A stretch of 64,000 nucleotides of DNA from Sipunculus nudus (taxonomy: Eukaryota > Annelida > Sipuncula > Golfingiida > Sipunculidae), in the NCBI GenBank assembly GCA_026874595.1, contig CM049311.1, positions 64,517,953-64,581,952 of the forward strand, read 5' to 3'. The notes under the pieces were generated by a model. That model had not been told where the DNA came from and ran no database searches. It was given only the letters and a program-made list of their open reading frames with translations. This document shows, piece by piece, positions 39,601 through 54,600 of this stretch. The first letter of the stretch is position 1, and each line of letters starts with the position of its first letter. The position numbers and the translations under genes are program-made.

Positions 39601-42600
39601 TAGATATTATGTTCCTCTGTGAGTTATTGCAGTGTATTCTTTTACATTTGCATCCCTGAGTATATATTACTTCTATATCCTGACTGATCTAGTGAAATTT
39701 AATGTCTTTGGGAATGTTAACCAAATTCTTTCATAGATGGTACCACCCTGTCTGAGGTAGCCAGGGAGAGTTAAGGCGTCAGACTTTGGTGCTGATATGT
39801 TTTCTCTATTTAAGCTTCTTGGGCTTAATTGTGAAATTTCAGAGATCCACTTTAACATCTTAATAACCAGATCTCATGACTTTTCCTGGTTTTGTATTAA
39901 GAAGTCTTAGATTTTAGAGGCTTACAGACTAATACTCTAAGTCCAAGTATAATTAATAAAACAGAATTCCCCATCTTCAGGATGACCTATCATATAAATT
40001 CCATAAATTCAACTGAACCCTAATAGAAAAAAATCCACCTAACCTGCCTGGATGAATGCAGTACATGATGCAAAAATTACATGATTAGCTCCAGTGCCTT
40101 GTTTTTGGACCAACTTTTAATGGCACCTCTAGTCACTGAAAAAGTTTAGCTCATTGTGTGTTGCATAAGTGACCTTTACTAGAATTACAAACAAATGCAT
40201 TTTAATGCTGAAAATTGCAATAATATAAGATTAACTTAAATATATGTATCCTTAAATATGTGTATTGGTTTTTGTTTTAGTTTGGTTTAATGTATTACAT
40301 ACTGAATTAGGTCCCAGGACACCATATGTGCAAAAGAATATGTTGATGTGTTCTAAGAGCATATATTTTGGATGTTTCAAATGACAGCCTGGCTGGGTCC
40401 ACTGGTTCCTATGATCATGTATGTGTGTCATCTTGTGTGCAGACCGTGGTTGATGTTTACTAACCCTTCACCACAGGAAATCTGTATTGGTCAAATAGTG
40501 CTTTCAAGTATATAAACTAGTCAGATCACTAAATCCTTCCAATTACCACTGAATCAATGGAAAAGTAGTAATTCCAAACAACTTAAAGAGGGATTAGGAC
40601 CTATTATTGAGATCAGAACTTTCAGAATTGTTAAGACTATACTTACACAACAGCCTAGCTCTCAAGTCAGGGTCAGCACTTGTCTTAGTGAGAGATGTCC
40701 TGATGTGCGTAGGATTTTAGTGTTGAAACAAGGTTTATCTGAGCTGATAATACCCGGTCAATGTCAGTTTAGATTACAGTGGAATATAGTAGAACAGCTG
40801 CAGGCTTCTCATTATAAAAATAATAACAGGCAATGTTTTGTTATTATTAAATATTAATGTGGCTTGCATGCTTGATTGTATGTGTGTGTGTGTGGTGTGA
40901 TGTCTTTCCTAAACCGTGAATGTCACAGGATGGAGGGCATACCTCTGCCAATTAAGGCATAAACCATCCTTTTGGAATCATCCCTCTATCTGAATAAAAA
41001 AACCTTAATGGAGTCTCCATTGGCCCATGCCCCACCCCTCAAAAAAGTGAATTGAAATCAGTGTAGTATTTTTTTTGTAACCCTGCTAACAGACAAGTAA
41101 AGAAAAGAAAAAAAAACAAACACATTGAAAACATTACCTCTGGGCTTTATTAAAAGCAGGAAGTTAACTTGTCATTCATTCACAGTTTATTTCAGCCAAA
41201 AAGTTGCACTGTGACAACATCATTACTGATGTTATGTTATCTCATAGAATAATATGATAATGAGGTAATATGTTATGTAAATGTACCAGTGTCCTGCACG
41301 AAGAGTGTGACTGCTCATTATTTGACAACATCCTTTAATTTACCTTACCTACCGCGAGGTTCATGTACTCCTAAACATCACACAAACTGTACAAACTAGC
41401 AGATACGACGTGTAGAAAAAATGGCGTGTCTCATTCAGTGTTGCTGAGAACTGGGCAGAGTTTCCAGAATTGCTGTGATAGATAGTTGCATAGTAACTTA
41501 GGTCATAGTGGTGCACCAGTTTTAATTGTTGTTCAGGCCAGGGCTGGTAGTATGTCAAACAAAATGGCTGAAACATGCAGTCTGCCAGAAATACCAGATT
41601 ATAAATTTAGGCCCATCATAGCAAAAAACCAGTTTCGATTTTTGACAGATGCCAAGGTGATTTTCAACCGTCCACTTCAGGTGACAGGACAGGTAAATTA
41701 AAAGTTTTTATCTTCTTCAAAAGAGTATTTTAAATCGTATAGATATCACATGTGCTTCATAACAGTGAAAAGGGATCTAGATAAAATTAAATTTTCTTAA
41801 TATACTATATTTGAGAGAAACCCTGTTAAAAAAAACCAAATGGTCCATCACCATAACTGGATGGTCCCATCATTTATGAAGGAAATGTTTGCAACTGGCC
41901 ATGGTACACATGGACATTGATGGTATTGACAAGATGCACATATTACAAGATTAAGAACAATATTCTTTTCCTAATTAATTGTCAGGAGTCAAGAATGAGA
42001 AAACCACATTAGATACTGATCTTACAGGAATATTATACTGTATACTTTTGGCACAAATATATACTATGCTTGAAAGGTCACATTCTAGATTGATTGATAC
42101 CTCCTTATATTTTGGGTTGGGAAATACAATAATTAGAAAGATTTATCTGTGAAATAATTAAAAAAAAATGTTTACATTGATTTATATTTTATAACGATCA
42201 TGTCATCACCAGCTGTGTCTGTTCTTCAGGGAAATCACAAGAGGTAGGACTTTGTGTAATGAGGCTGCCTAGAATACTAGGCCTGTAAATTGTGAGGGCC
42301 TTTAGACTTGATTCAGTTAATAATTATCTACCTTAGATTCAATTCTTAATTTAATTCTTACTTAAGTAGTAAATATCAGACTTTGTAAAAATAAAAGCAA
42401 TTATACCAAATGGATGTTGGTAAATTTCAGCAAATAAGAACAGAAACATAGGTCACCCTCTGTTCTTCATCGTCATATATGTTTCTCTGCAGACTGAGTG
42501 ATCCATCAGCAAAACGTTTAAAGTAGATTAGGGGCACATTCATGATAAAGAGCTTCAATAACAAGAACTACTCTGTCTTATTTGAGAGCTCACAGAAGAC

Positions 42601-45600
42601 TTCGGGATGGTACATGCAAAAAATAATAATCAAAATGAATGGATTCAGAGGTTAATCATTGATTACAATTTAATGGAGGGCTTGCAATTCTTTGATGCAT
42701 CGTTACAGCTCAATAGAATATCTTGAACAAGCCCATGTTGAATCATCCATTAACTGGTTACTAACAAGGGTTGAGCCTGATCAGCATGACTGACCACAGT
42801 TCAAATTGGTGTGTTTTAATAATGCTTGTTTCATGTTTCCAATCTGGCCTAGCTGCAGTGATTGTCTTGCTTACATTCAGTCATATTTGCTACTTATGTA
42901 TTAAATACTGAATGGCAGCTATATTAACTGAATGGCCTTGAGTGAGGCTAGGAAACTGCATCTGGTATGAGGCTGTTTAAAGAATGCCACCTATCTGAAA
43001 ACTGCTGAATTTTTGGGCTTCACAGTGAATTAACATAGGGCCAGCTATCAAGCAATCTGCCTAGTGTTCACTTCTGATGAAGGCTTTTCAAAGATCTGCC
43101 ATCTTCTTCAGTAGTTGCATGATGTACTAATTAAATATCAGGAAAGTATTCAATATGTGAGAGGTTGTTTTCTGGAGCAAGAACCCAAAGTTTCTCTTTC
43201 CATAATTTCATTTTCAGGTAGTAAAATCATGAAATGTGCGTAGCTTATGCATTCAGTTCAGCCAGAATGATTCATGGCTACAGTTCTACTAAAGTACTAT
43301 TTAATAATTATTATCAGTGTTTCTAGCGATTAAATTCTGTGTTTCTTGATATCCTGAGCCTCATACAGTCATGGGATCCTATTTTTGGTCTGTAAATCAT
43401 ATTAGCACCTTATCGTGCACTTGGTCAGTGCTAGGGCAACTATCAGAGGCCACTTACATCTCACTAGCAGACCACAGACCATGATAACCCAGGCTACATA
43501 GCAACCCATCAGTGTCACATGTCAAGTGGCCTTTCTGACAGTGTTCCATGTAATATTGTGTATTTTATTGGATACAGGATAAAATCATTTAATTAAAGAT
43601 TAATATTATCAATAGTATGTCAACAAGACATTATGTCATTGATTTGATTTACACTCACATTCTTATTTGTGTGTATTTATAGTTAGATGTAATAATGATA
43701 TAACCTTTGTCAGCAATGATACATGCATGGAGGCCATGTGTCTCTCTTTCTTTCCATTTGTCAGTTTGACTATGACATGTTGTGGAGAGGTAGACCTTGA
43801 GCCATCAGGGAAGAGTTAATAAATTTAAAAATGTGTTCCCAGTCCAGGTATGCTTACATGATCTTCTCTCTCTTTGTACATCTATCTGTCAGCAGTTTGG
43901 AAAAGTTGCAAACACTGCTGACATCTTTCAGCAGAATTTAGTCCTTTTTAGGCAAATGGAATTTGAGGCAAGGAAAGATTGTTAAATTAAGTTAGCTGAA
44001 TAATAATCTGAATTTTGCTGTTTTAACAACATTCATACAATATATTTTAGATGGCAATGTGTTATTTAAAAGGACACATGTTTTAGTATTGGTGCAGACC
44101 AAGTCCTTTAAATATGCTTTAAAATAAAATCCTTCTTGTTGCCTGGGATAACAAAGTTAGATCCAGGACAAGACCAGTGTGCTGTATCACCCTCAGCTAC
44201 CAGTACCACAAACAGTGTTATGTAACTTTTCTAAGATTGAGTAAATAAACTGAAATAGCTGCCTCACAACAACCAGCTTTCCTAAACATAAGCTTGCAGA
44301 TAGAGCAGGACAGGCAAAATAGCAAATAATAAAGTTAAACACATCTTTTTATGATATACAGACCAAATGATTGGGCCAGGGCTGTAAGGTCATAGGTGTG
44401 CAACTATGTTTGTTAACATCAGCAAAGGCTGTATAAAAGGCTCAGTGATATGAATAATTGTATCTGTTCACACACTCAAGAAATTACAAGGATTTATTAA
44501 TAAAATATGCAGTTATACAGTTGCATTAATATCACACATAATGGGGCCTGATCATTTCTCAGTGCATTGATTATAGCTGTCTCCCTTAATGCTATGTATA
44601 GACTATTGTACACACATCATACTGTACCTTTAAGAACCTCATGCTGGTACAGCCGGTCTGATCTTCAGACATTGGTTATAGCCTGCACACTTGTACCAAT
44701 GACCTGAGAGTGCAGAACAGTACTCACTGACCTAGATAGAGCAGGCTGGGAAAACATATTTTCTCATAAAGAAATATACTTGTTCAAGAATACAAAACAC
44801 TGATGAATGAATAAAATTCAGGACCTTCAGACATCCTAGCAGGTAATGAACCTCTGTAATAAAGATTAACATGACTACAAAGTATAATTTCAATCACAAT
44901 GAAAGTGATTATTGTTCATGTTCTTTACGTGTATATTATATGCATAGGGTTTTTTGCACACAAGATCAATGTTTTTTTCATTTTAATTAACCATAAGGTA
45001 TTCTCTGAACAGAATTAGAAGTTTCTGAAACCTTTACAAAAGATTTGTAACATATAGTGTCAGTCAAATATTATTAGTGATACTTCTATTACTGCTTGGA
45101 AGTTTTTTTTGCTCAGCTGACTGAAAGTCATCTGAGCTATAGCGATCACTCTTTGTCCGTCGTCCGTCTGTCTATCCGTCTGTCTGTCTGTCTGTCTGTC
45201 CGTCTGTCCGTCCGTTAACCAGGCACAAACCGCTGGACCTAGAATCTTGTAACTTGGGATTCTGAGAGGTCCATGAAAAATCTCCTTGGAAACCAGAAAT
45301 TAGGTCTCAGTTACCCATATCCTTTGAGCTATGGGGCCCCCAAAGTACCCCCCCCCCCCCAAATAGTAAAAAATTTCATACAAAAACTTCAATATCTCAT
45401 TAATACATCACTGATGGTCATGATTTTTGACATACATATTGATCATGAGATGTTCCATCAGTTCCTGCAGACAGGTGGCGCCACCTATATTTTTTTTAAC
45501 AATTTTTTTCTCTATTTTTGAGACCTTTAAAAATGGGAACATCTTTTAACAGGGCACAAATCGTAAAGAATGGACCTAGAATCTTCATTCTTGACACACT

Positions 45601-48600
45601 GAGAGACTTATGAAAAATCTCCATGGAAACCAGAAATTAGGTCTCTGTTACCCATATCCTTCGAGCTATGGGGCCTCAAAGTACCTCCCAGAATAGTCAA
45701 AAATTTCATACAAAATCTTCAATATCTCATAAACTACATCACTGATGGTCATGATTTTTGGCATACATATTGATCATGAGATGTTTCATCAGTTTCTGCA
45801 GACTGGGGGCGCCACCTGTATCTTTCGACCGATCGTTTGACCAATCAGGAAAAAAATTTTATACAAATGTAGCCCTTGGATAGCTTTATAACATACACAA
45901 ACAATGGTGGTGCCACCTGCAACCATGTTTGCACAGTGTCCATCTGTTCGTCTGCCTTGGGTTAAAATCACTCATATCTCTGCAGTGACTTGACTAATTC
46001 ACCTGAAATTCGGCATGCGTATACATCCTGGATAGCATTTTCTGATTTTATGACAGGTGGCGCCACCTACATTCACGTTCACGCTGCAGACATCCAAGCT
46101 CATATCTCGGGAACCGTTTCACTGATCAGGACAAAATTTTGCATGTGTATAGATCTCACATAGCTCTTTCTCAAACGCAAAACTGGTTGCGCCACCTGCA
46201 ACCATTTTTGCACAGCGTTGGTCTGTTTGTCTGCCGTGGGATTATATCACTCATATCTCAGCAGTGGTTTGACATATCTGCCTAAAATTTTGCAGTTTTA
46301 TACATCCTGGACAGCTTTCTTGATTTTATGACAGGTGGCCCCACCTACATTCTAGTTTATGCTGCAGAGATTCAAGCTCACATCTCGGGAACGGTTTGAC
46401 CGATTGGGCAATAATTTTGCATGTGTATGGATTACACATAGCTAGGTCTTTATCATACACAAAACTGGAGGGGCCACCTGCAACCATTTTTCACAGCGTC
46501 TGTCTGTTTGTCTGCCATGGGCTAAAATCACTCATATCTCTGTAGTTTTTTGACATAACTGCCTAAAATTTTTCAGGTTTATACATCCTGGACAGCTTTC
46601 TTGATTTTTGACAGGTGGCGCCACCTACATTCTAGTTTATGATGCAGACATCCAAGCTCATATCTCGGGAACCATTTGACTGATTGGGCCAAAATTGTAC
46701 ATGTGTTTAGATCTCACATAGGTCTTTATCATACACAAAACTGGAGAGGCCACCTGCAACCATTTTTGCACAGCGTCTGTCTGTTTGTCTGCCAAGGGCT
46801 AAAATCACTCATATACATGTAGTGGTTTGACTTTTCTGCCTAAAAGTTTGCATATGTATACAACTTGGACAGCTTTCTGGATCTGTGGTAAGTGGCACAA
46901 CCTACATACACATTTAGGCTGCAGACACCCATGCTAATATGCCACACACCTCACTCTATTTCCCCTTGCCACTCAATCCATGCCTCGCTTCACCTATTCC
47001 ACTCTGGTTTTGGGGGATACCTGTATTCTAGTTTTTAAAGTTTACGCATTTTTTCTCTATTTTTGAGATATATAAATACAGACATAATTTTGGCCTGTTG
47101 GTTAATCTGTTTGATGCTTCAGTTGAATGGGTATATACTATCATTCTGATGATAAAATTTCCTTTTGCGAATCTCTTTCCAGTCAGCTGAGTGTCATGAC
47201 CCATGGGTCACTTGTTTCAACTCATATCTTCCATAATGTCACTTCCATGTGTGATTAAGTTATAATAGTTAGGGCTGTAGTAAGAAAAACCCAAGTATAT
47301 CACAAGGGCTGAATTTATCATAGCAACACCCAATATCTGCTATAGATCACATATGCTCAAAATTAACTGAGGTTTGTAAATTATAGCCTGTTGCCCAGAC
47401 TTCATTTTCAACTAGAATTAAATAAAATAAATAAAAATAATCTTATAGAAAGAATTAAATATTGTTGTTTTTATAGGAAAATAGTACAAAATCAAAATTT
47501 ATAACATTTACTTAATTTTAAGGATTAGCTCAATTTATGTGCCAACGTGATACATATAATAAAACCTGCATTTAATTATTCATAATTAAGATTCAGTCAC
47601 ACGAGCTGCAAAAATCATCAGTCTTAAGTCATAATTCTTCATAATAACTTGGTTGTTCAGTCACACCAGACAAGTAAAGTGACTGTTCAAGGATCATGAA
47701 AAAGGAATATTCCTGGCTTTACATTAAGGTATACTGCAGGTGTGTGTGTTATTATGTGTACAACCATTTTGGACTTAAGGTGTGGCCTAATATCTCTGGT
47801 GTACAGTAGTATCCAGCGAGTCCCTACAATAATAGCCCACCATTCTGAGCTGTGTATTCAGACAAGCTTTCATCTTTGAGCAAATACACCTTTGAAGAAC
47901 ACCCTCTGAATTCTGTCTAATGACTTATGCTCAGCAAACGCGAAGTACTTTAACACTGGCTTCAGGCAAAGTTTCTTACAAACATTGTGGAGGAGATAGT
48001 GGCAAATGTCATTAAAATATGTGTATAGCTGCTGTACACAATAAAGCAGATGGCGTTTCAATATTACAGGAGATCTGATATTTACCTGCTTCATAATATT
48101 GTATCTTAGTGTAGCTGTTTACAGCTGAGCTGGAGTTCTCAATAATTCATTATGAAACCTTTCACAGGCTATAGACGGGTCTGGTGTCAGTACCATAGTC
48201 CCAGTGCAATATTGACCAGTGAATTGGCACCTTTTTAGGCACTGTATGCTGTGCTTTGTCCTGCATTAACATTATTATACATTATTTATACAGTATTATG
48301 CATTATCTAACATACACCTAATGTATCAAGCACATTAAAACCTTACCTGAAGACCACCTCAGTTTAGCGACTACCTGAACAACCACGGTCCCAGTACTTT
48401 TTCATTCTTTATATCTTACCTTGCTTAGATGACCACCTTGAAAAAATATGACAACCTTATCATTAGACAACCAACCTGAAAATGTGAACTCTTTATCAAG
48501 GTGCTGTTAGTGGTTGTAATTTGAGGTTTCACTATAATTCAGAATAAATTATCTATGACAAATACTCCCCATATGAAACAAGCTTTCAAGAAATAAGTAA

Positions 48601-51600
48601 GAAAAAGCAAGCTGTTTCTTGCATATGTTACAAAAAGTAATAATCTTGTGTAAATAATATAAATGAAATAAAGAAAAATTATGTAGATATGCAAATTTTC
48701 TTATCTATAAGAGATTGACAATCAGATTCTGGTGTACCATGACAAAAATAAAATATTGAAGAAAAATGCAAGATTTTGCATACATCCTCAGTTCATTATT
48801 TATTGTAGAAGATTCTGTGTAAGATTGTGATCCTGCCATATACTGTTTGCACAAGTTTTTAATTGGCTAAAAGCATAGATACATATGTTCTTCCTGTACC
48901 AATGCTCATGCATTATGCAGTAGCAGTCATGAGTCTGTGTACTATGGATTACTCCATAAATATTATAAATAAAAAAGAGAAAAGAACCGAGTACAGGATA
49001 ACCTTTGTAACCTGTAACACAGCCTGGCCCCCTCTTTTTTTTAATTTTGATTCTCAGGGTAGATGAAATGCCAGTGGGATCCCTGCATAGATCAAATAAT
49101 AGTGATAGCAGATCAAATAGTGGTGATCTCATATACCCCCTGGTGTGTGTTTTACGCTCAAGGTTCATTTTGATTTGGGTCAAGCCAGTCAGTGTAGTCT
49201 CAACTCACAAAATGAAGTATATAAGAGGTCACCAAGCCGCTCATGATAAGTTGCTCTAATTAGATTTGTATGACTCACAAAATGCTGTTGTTATCGTCAA
49301 CAAACAAAGAAAAAACTGACATCAGGTCTCAAGGGTTGGGTCATCACTTCCATTTTAGACTGGAAAATGCGGGAGATCATAATCAATGCATTGATTGACA
49401 TACATGTAAATAGACAGATATTAAAATATATAAAATGCCAAAACCCTGAAAAAAGGTATACATAAAACAAATCTGGTGATGTTTGGCATCATTTTAAGGT
49501 CACACTTGATTTGTGATTGACAGCTAGATCACCTGTTAAAGCAGGGGTTGAAATATACATTCACCTAGCTACTGTACACTGTATACAGTAACCAACAGTA
49601 CCTTCCTGGTAGCAACACCTGCCTATTGTAACAACACCCACCTGTTGTAACAACAACCATCCATTGTAACAACACCCACCTATTGTAAAAACACACCTGT
49701 TTTAACAACACCCACCTGCTGTAACAACCCCCACCTGTTGTAACAACCCCCTACCTGTTGTAACAACACCCACATGTTGTAACAACCCCCACCTGTTGTA
49801 ACAACACCCACCTGTTTTAACAACACCCACCTTTTGTAACAACACCCACCTGTTTCAACAACACCCACCTGCTGTAACAATACCCACCTGTTTTAACAAC
49901 ACCCACCTGTCTGTTCCTGGCCTTCAGCAATCAGAGGATATGATCACTTGTTTTAAGGATTTATTAGTCCAGGGCTTGTAGTGGCACTGTCTGTTAAATG
50001 ACAATGAAAAACTTGACAAGAATGATGTATAATTACAAGTTCTCTGGGTTTCTGGTTTTCTGTGCTCAGGGCTAGAAATAATTTATAAGTTTATCAAATT
50101 AATCATTGTAATATCAGATCTAATATCTCAGGTTCTACTGTAATTTCATCTTTTTGCTCAGGAGGCTGTGATGGGACTTGAACCAGGTACTCCGGTTGTG
50201 AATTCCACCCCTTAACCCCTGGGCTACATCTTAATCTTGCCCCCATTTTACCAATTGTTGATGACTCACAGAGGGTCAAATGAACAGGGTTTTACTATAC
50301 AGGGTTCCAGAGACTGTAATTTAAGATGGTGGTTTTATTTGACGTGACGGGATCATGCATGAATCTTAATCCTAAGTCCACAGATTTTGGGTGTATGGTG
50401 TAGCAAGCATATATACGTTGGGAGTCGTGACTGAAATACCATGTTCTCAAATGAACAGGTTCAAGGACCAGCATTATGTCACTGTTAATCTGCTTGACTG
50501 GCTCATGATCAATCCTGATACAGGGTCTGTGAGGCATGCAGTCTTCAAAAGAGACCTGTTTTCATTAATGAGACAAGTGTTAGTGTATAAACATCCATGC
50601 CCAACTTTCTATGTCACATTAACATTCAGTGTAGTGTTATACACTGTACTATATAAACAAATGTTGTATACTTGTTTTGGACTCACCTAGTTTTCTAAAC
50701 AACATACAATAATATTATGTACTGTTTAAAGGTCCGTGCAAAATTCAGTTAAATCATAACCAAGTGAAACCTGTTTATAACAGTTAACCTTTCATTTGTT
50801 GAAAGTTTCTACAGGTCCCTCCATCTTTGACACAGACTATGAGTTTTAGTTTGTATAGCGTACCGGTAACCATGTAGTAGAATTTAAATTGATTGAATTC
50901 AGGGGCAGATACAGGATTTTAGAATAGGGGGTGCAGAGTAGGGAATGTAAGTGAAGGGGTTCAATCCCCTCCCATAGTTTAGAATCATTTTTAAAATTTA
51001 GACTGAAATTGCACAGTCTGGGGTAGTTTAACTTGCTCCATGATGCAAAATCCAGCTCTGTTTTATTTTTCAAATTACCCTGGTAAGCACCTATTTTCTA
51101 TTTCCCAGTTCTTCCCAGTGCTTGCTACCCCCCCCCCCCCCCCCCCCCCCACATTCTCTTCTGGAATTCTGACCAGTAGTATATGTCTTGAAGTAGAGGT
51201 TTCTATATAATCATTAATGTCTGCATGTTATTCATACTGTGATACCTTTTGTGCCATTGACGCTGGTTTTAATAATATTAATACTTTTATGGCAGTTGTA
51301 CTTGAAAATGAATGGCAGATATGGATCCATTTGGCTAAGCTAAATACAAACCATGTATTCATGTTTTGTAGAAAAATGAGATATATAGTCAATGATACAT
51401 TGTCATTCATGACAAGATATTTTGTAGGTATATAATATTTCTGCAAAGTGTTTCACTAATTTCCATTTTTGCTGTGGTTTTTTAGCTCAGCTGACTGAAA
51501 GTCATCTGAGCTATAGCGATCACTCTTTGTCCGTCGTCCGTCTGTCCGTCTGTCCGTCCGTTAACCAGGCACAAATCGTAACCGCTGAACCTAGAACCTT

Positions 51601-54600
51601 GTAACTTGGGATTCTGAGAGGTCCATGAAAAATCTCCTTGGAAACCAGAAATTAGGTCTCTGTTACCCATATCCTTCGAGCTATGGGGCCCCAAAGTACC
51701 CCCCAGAAAAGTAAAAAATTTCATACAAAAACTTCAATATCTCATTAACTACTTGACTGATGGTCATGATTTTTGGCATACATATTGATCATGAGATGTT
51801 CCATCACTTCCTGCAGACTGGTGGCGCCACCTGTATTTTTCGATTTTTTACGAATTTTTTTCTCTAATTTTGAGACCTTTAAAAATGTGAACATCTGTTA
51901 ACAAGGCACAAATCGTAAAGCCTAGACCTAGAATCTTAATTCTTGATACACTGAGAGGTCCATGAAAAATCTCCCTGGAAACCAGAAATCAGGTCTCTGT
52001 TACCCATATCCTTCGAGCTATGGGGCCCCAAAGTACCCCCCAGAATAGTAAAAAATTTTATACCAAAACTTCAATATCTCAATAACTACAACACTGATGG
52101 TCATGATTTTTGGCATACATATTGATCATGAGATGTTCCATAAGTTCCTGCAGACTGAAGGCGCCACCTGTATTTTTTTATTTTTTTACAATTTTTTCCT
52201 CTATTTTTGAGACGTTTAAAGATGCTGTCATCTGTTAACGTGGCACAAATTGTAACCGCTGAACCTAGAACCTTGTAACTTGGGATTCTGAGAGGTCCAT
52301 GAAAAATCTCCTTGGAAACCAGAAATTAGGTCTCTGTTACCCATATCCTTCGAGCTATGGGGCCCCAAAGTACCCCCAAGAAAAGTCAAAAATTTCATAC
52401 AAAAACTTCAATATCTCATTAACTACTTAAAGTGACTGATGGTCATGATTTTTGGCATACATATTGATCATGAGATGTTCCATAAGTTCCTGCAGACTGG
52501 TGGCGCCACCTGTATTTTTCGATTTTTTACGAATTTTTTTCTCTATTTTTGAGACCTTTAAAAATGTGAACATCTGTTAACAAGGCACAAATCGTAAAGC
52601 CTAGACCTAGAATCTTAATTCTTGATACATTGAGAGGTCCATGAAAAATCTCCCTGGAAACCAGAAATCAGGTCTCTGTTACCCATATCCTTTGAGCTAT
52701 GGGGCCCCAAAGTACCCCCCAGAATAGTAAAAAATTTCATACAAAAACTTCAATATCTCAATAACTACAACACTGATGGTCATGATTTTTGGCATACATA
52801 TTGATCATGAGATGTTCCATAAGTTGCTGCAGACTGGTGGCGCCACCTGTATTTTTTTATTTTTTTTACAATTTTTTCCTCTATTTTTGAGACGTTTAAA
52901 GATGCTGTCATCTGTTAACGTGGCACAAATCGTAACCGCTGGACCTAGAATCTTCATTCTCGACACACTGAGAAACCTATTAAAAGTCTCCGTGGAAACC
53001 ATAAATTAGATCTCTGTTACCCATATCCTTCGAGCTATGGGGCCCCAAAGTACCCCCCAGAAAAGTCAAAAATTTCATACAAAAACTTCAATATCTTATT
53101 AACTACTTGACTGATGGTCATGATTTTTGGCATACGTATTGATCATGAGATGTTCCATCACTTCCTGCAGACTGGTGGCGCCACCTGAATTTTTCGATTT
53201 TTTACGAATTTAAAAATGTGAACAGCTGTTAACAGGGCACAAATCATAAAGACTGGACCTAGAATCTTCATTCTTGACACACTGAGAGGTCCATAAAAAG
53301 TCTGCATGGAAACCTGAAATAAGGTCTCTGTTACCCATATCCTTTGAGCTATGGGGGGCTCCCAATAACCCCCCAGAATAATCGAAAATTTGATAAAAAC
53401 AAACTGCAACATCTCAATAACTACAACACTGATGGTCATGATTTTTGGCATACATATTGATCAAGAGGTGTTTCATCAGTACCTGCAGACTGGTGGTACC
53501 ACCTGTATTTTTTCAAATTTTCACAATTTTTTTTTTCTCTATTTTCCAGACCTTTCAGGATGTAGTTATCTGTCAACAGGGTACAAATCGTAAGGACTGG
53601 ACCTGGAATCTTCATTGTTGACACACAGGGAGACCCATGATAAGTCTCCATGGACACCTGAAATTAGGTCTCTGTTACCCATATCCTTTGAGCTATGGCA
53701 CTCCAAAGTACAGCTCAGAATAATGGAAAATTTGATACAAAAGCTGAAGTATCTGAACAACTAATGCAGAGATCACCAGAATTGTTTTCATGGATATTGA
53801 TCATGGAGTGTTTCATCAGTTTCTTTAGACTGGTGGCACCACCTGTATTTGTTCGGGTTTTTTTACAAATTTTTTCTCTATTTTTGAGACCTTTAAAGTT
53901 ATGAACATCTGTTAACAGGGCACAAATCATTAAAACTGGACCTAGAATCTTCATTCTTGACACACAGGGAGACCCATGAAAAGTCTCCATGGAAACCTGA
54001 AATTAGGTCTCTGTTACCCATATTCTTTAAGCTGTATGGCTCCAAATTACCCCCCAGAATAATGGAAAATTTGATACAAAAACTGCAGTATCTCAATAAC
54101 TACAACACTGATGGTCATGATTTTCGGCATACATATTGATCATGACCTGTTCCATCAGTTTCTGCAGACTGGGTGCGCCACCTCTATTTTTTTCAAATTT
54201 TTACGATTTTTTTTCTCTTTTTTTGATACCTTTAAAGATGTGGTTATCTGTCAACAGGGTACAAATCGTAACAACTGGACCTAGAATCTTCATTCTTGTC
54301 ATGCAAGAAGGCCCATGAAAAGTGCCTGTGGAAACTTAAAATTAGGTCTCTGTTACCCATATCCTTTAAGCTATAGGACTCCGAAGTATCCCTCGGAATA
54401 ATGGACAATTTGATACAAAAGCTGAAGTATCTAAACAACTAATGGGGAGATCACCATGATTCTTTGCATGGATATTGATGTTTGTAATTGTTTTTATTAG
54501 TTTCTGCAGACTGGTGGAGCCACCTGTATTTTTGTACCCGCCAAAACGAAGTTTTGTGGATACTATGTTTTTGACCGGGTTCCTCCGCCGTAGCCGCATT

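Larger units (their letters stand above)
45111..47214 (+). mobile_element. Composite tandem-repeat element, copy 1 (2.1 kb), HINE-like
   Basis: Starts with a hairpin (45111-45137: GCTCAGCTGACT, loop, AGTCATCTGAGC) after a T run, then CCGT/CTGT simple repeats. Two A monomers of about 330 bases and about three B monomers of about 280 bases follow. It ends with CAGTCAGCTGAG (47180-47191, the inverted copy of the start), the perfect palindrome TGACCCATGGGTCA (47197-47210) and CTTG before TTT. The same ends bound the 51484 element. Subterminal inverted repeats, a 3' hairpin, T/T flanks and a central tandem array are the described architecture of Helentron-associated elements. No protein is encoded. 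The class is an inference. Confidence 0.7.

Noticed and set aside
49680-49880. Gln/Val-rich repeat protein on the minus strand
   Set aside because: A product of the CCCACCTGTTGTAACAACA minisatellite, with no start context and no conservation expected.
50161-50226. Functional tRNA gene
   Set aside because: A and B boxes are present but the acceptor stem does not pair and no clean anticodon arm forms; a SINE head is more likely.
51482-54599. Many 60-90 codon frames in the composite element
   Set aside because: The frames recur because the monomers recur; they carry frameshifts and stops between monomers and no known domain.
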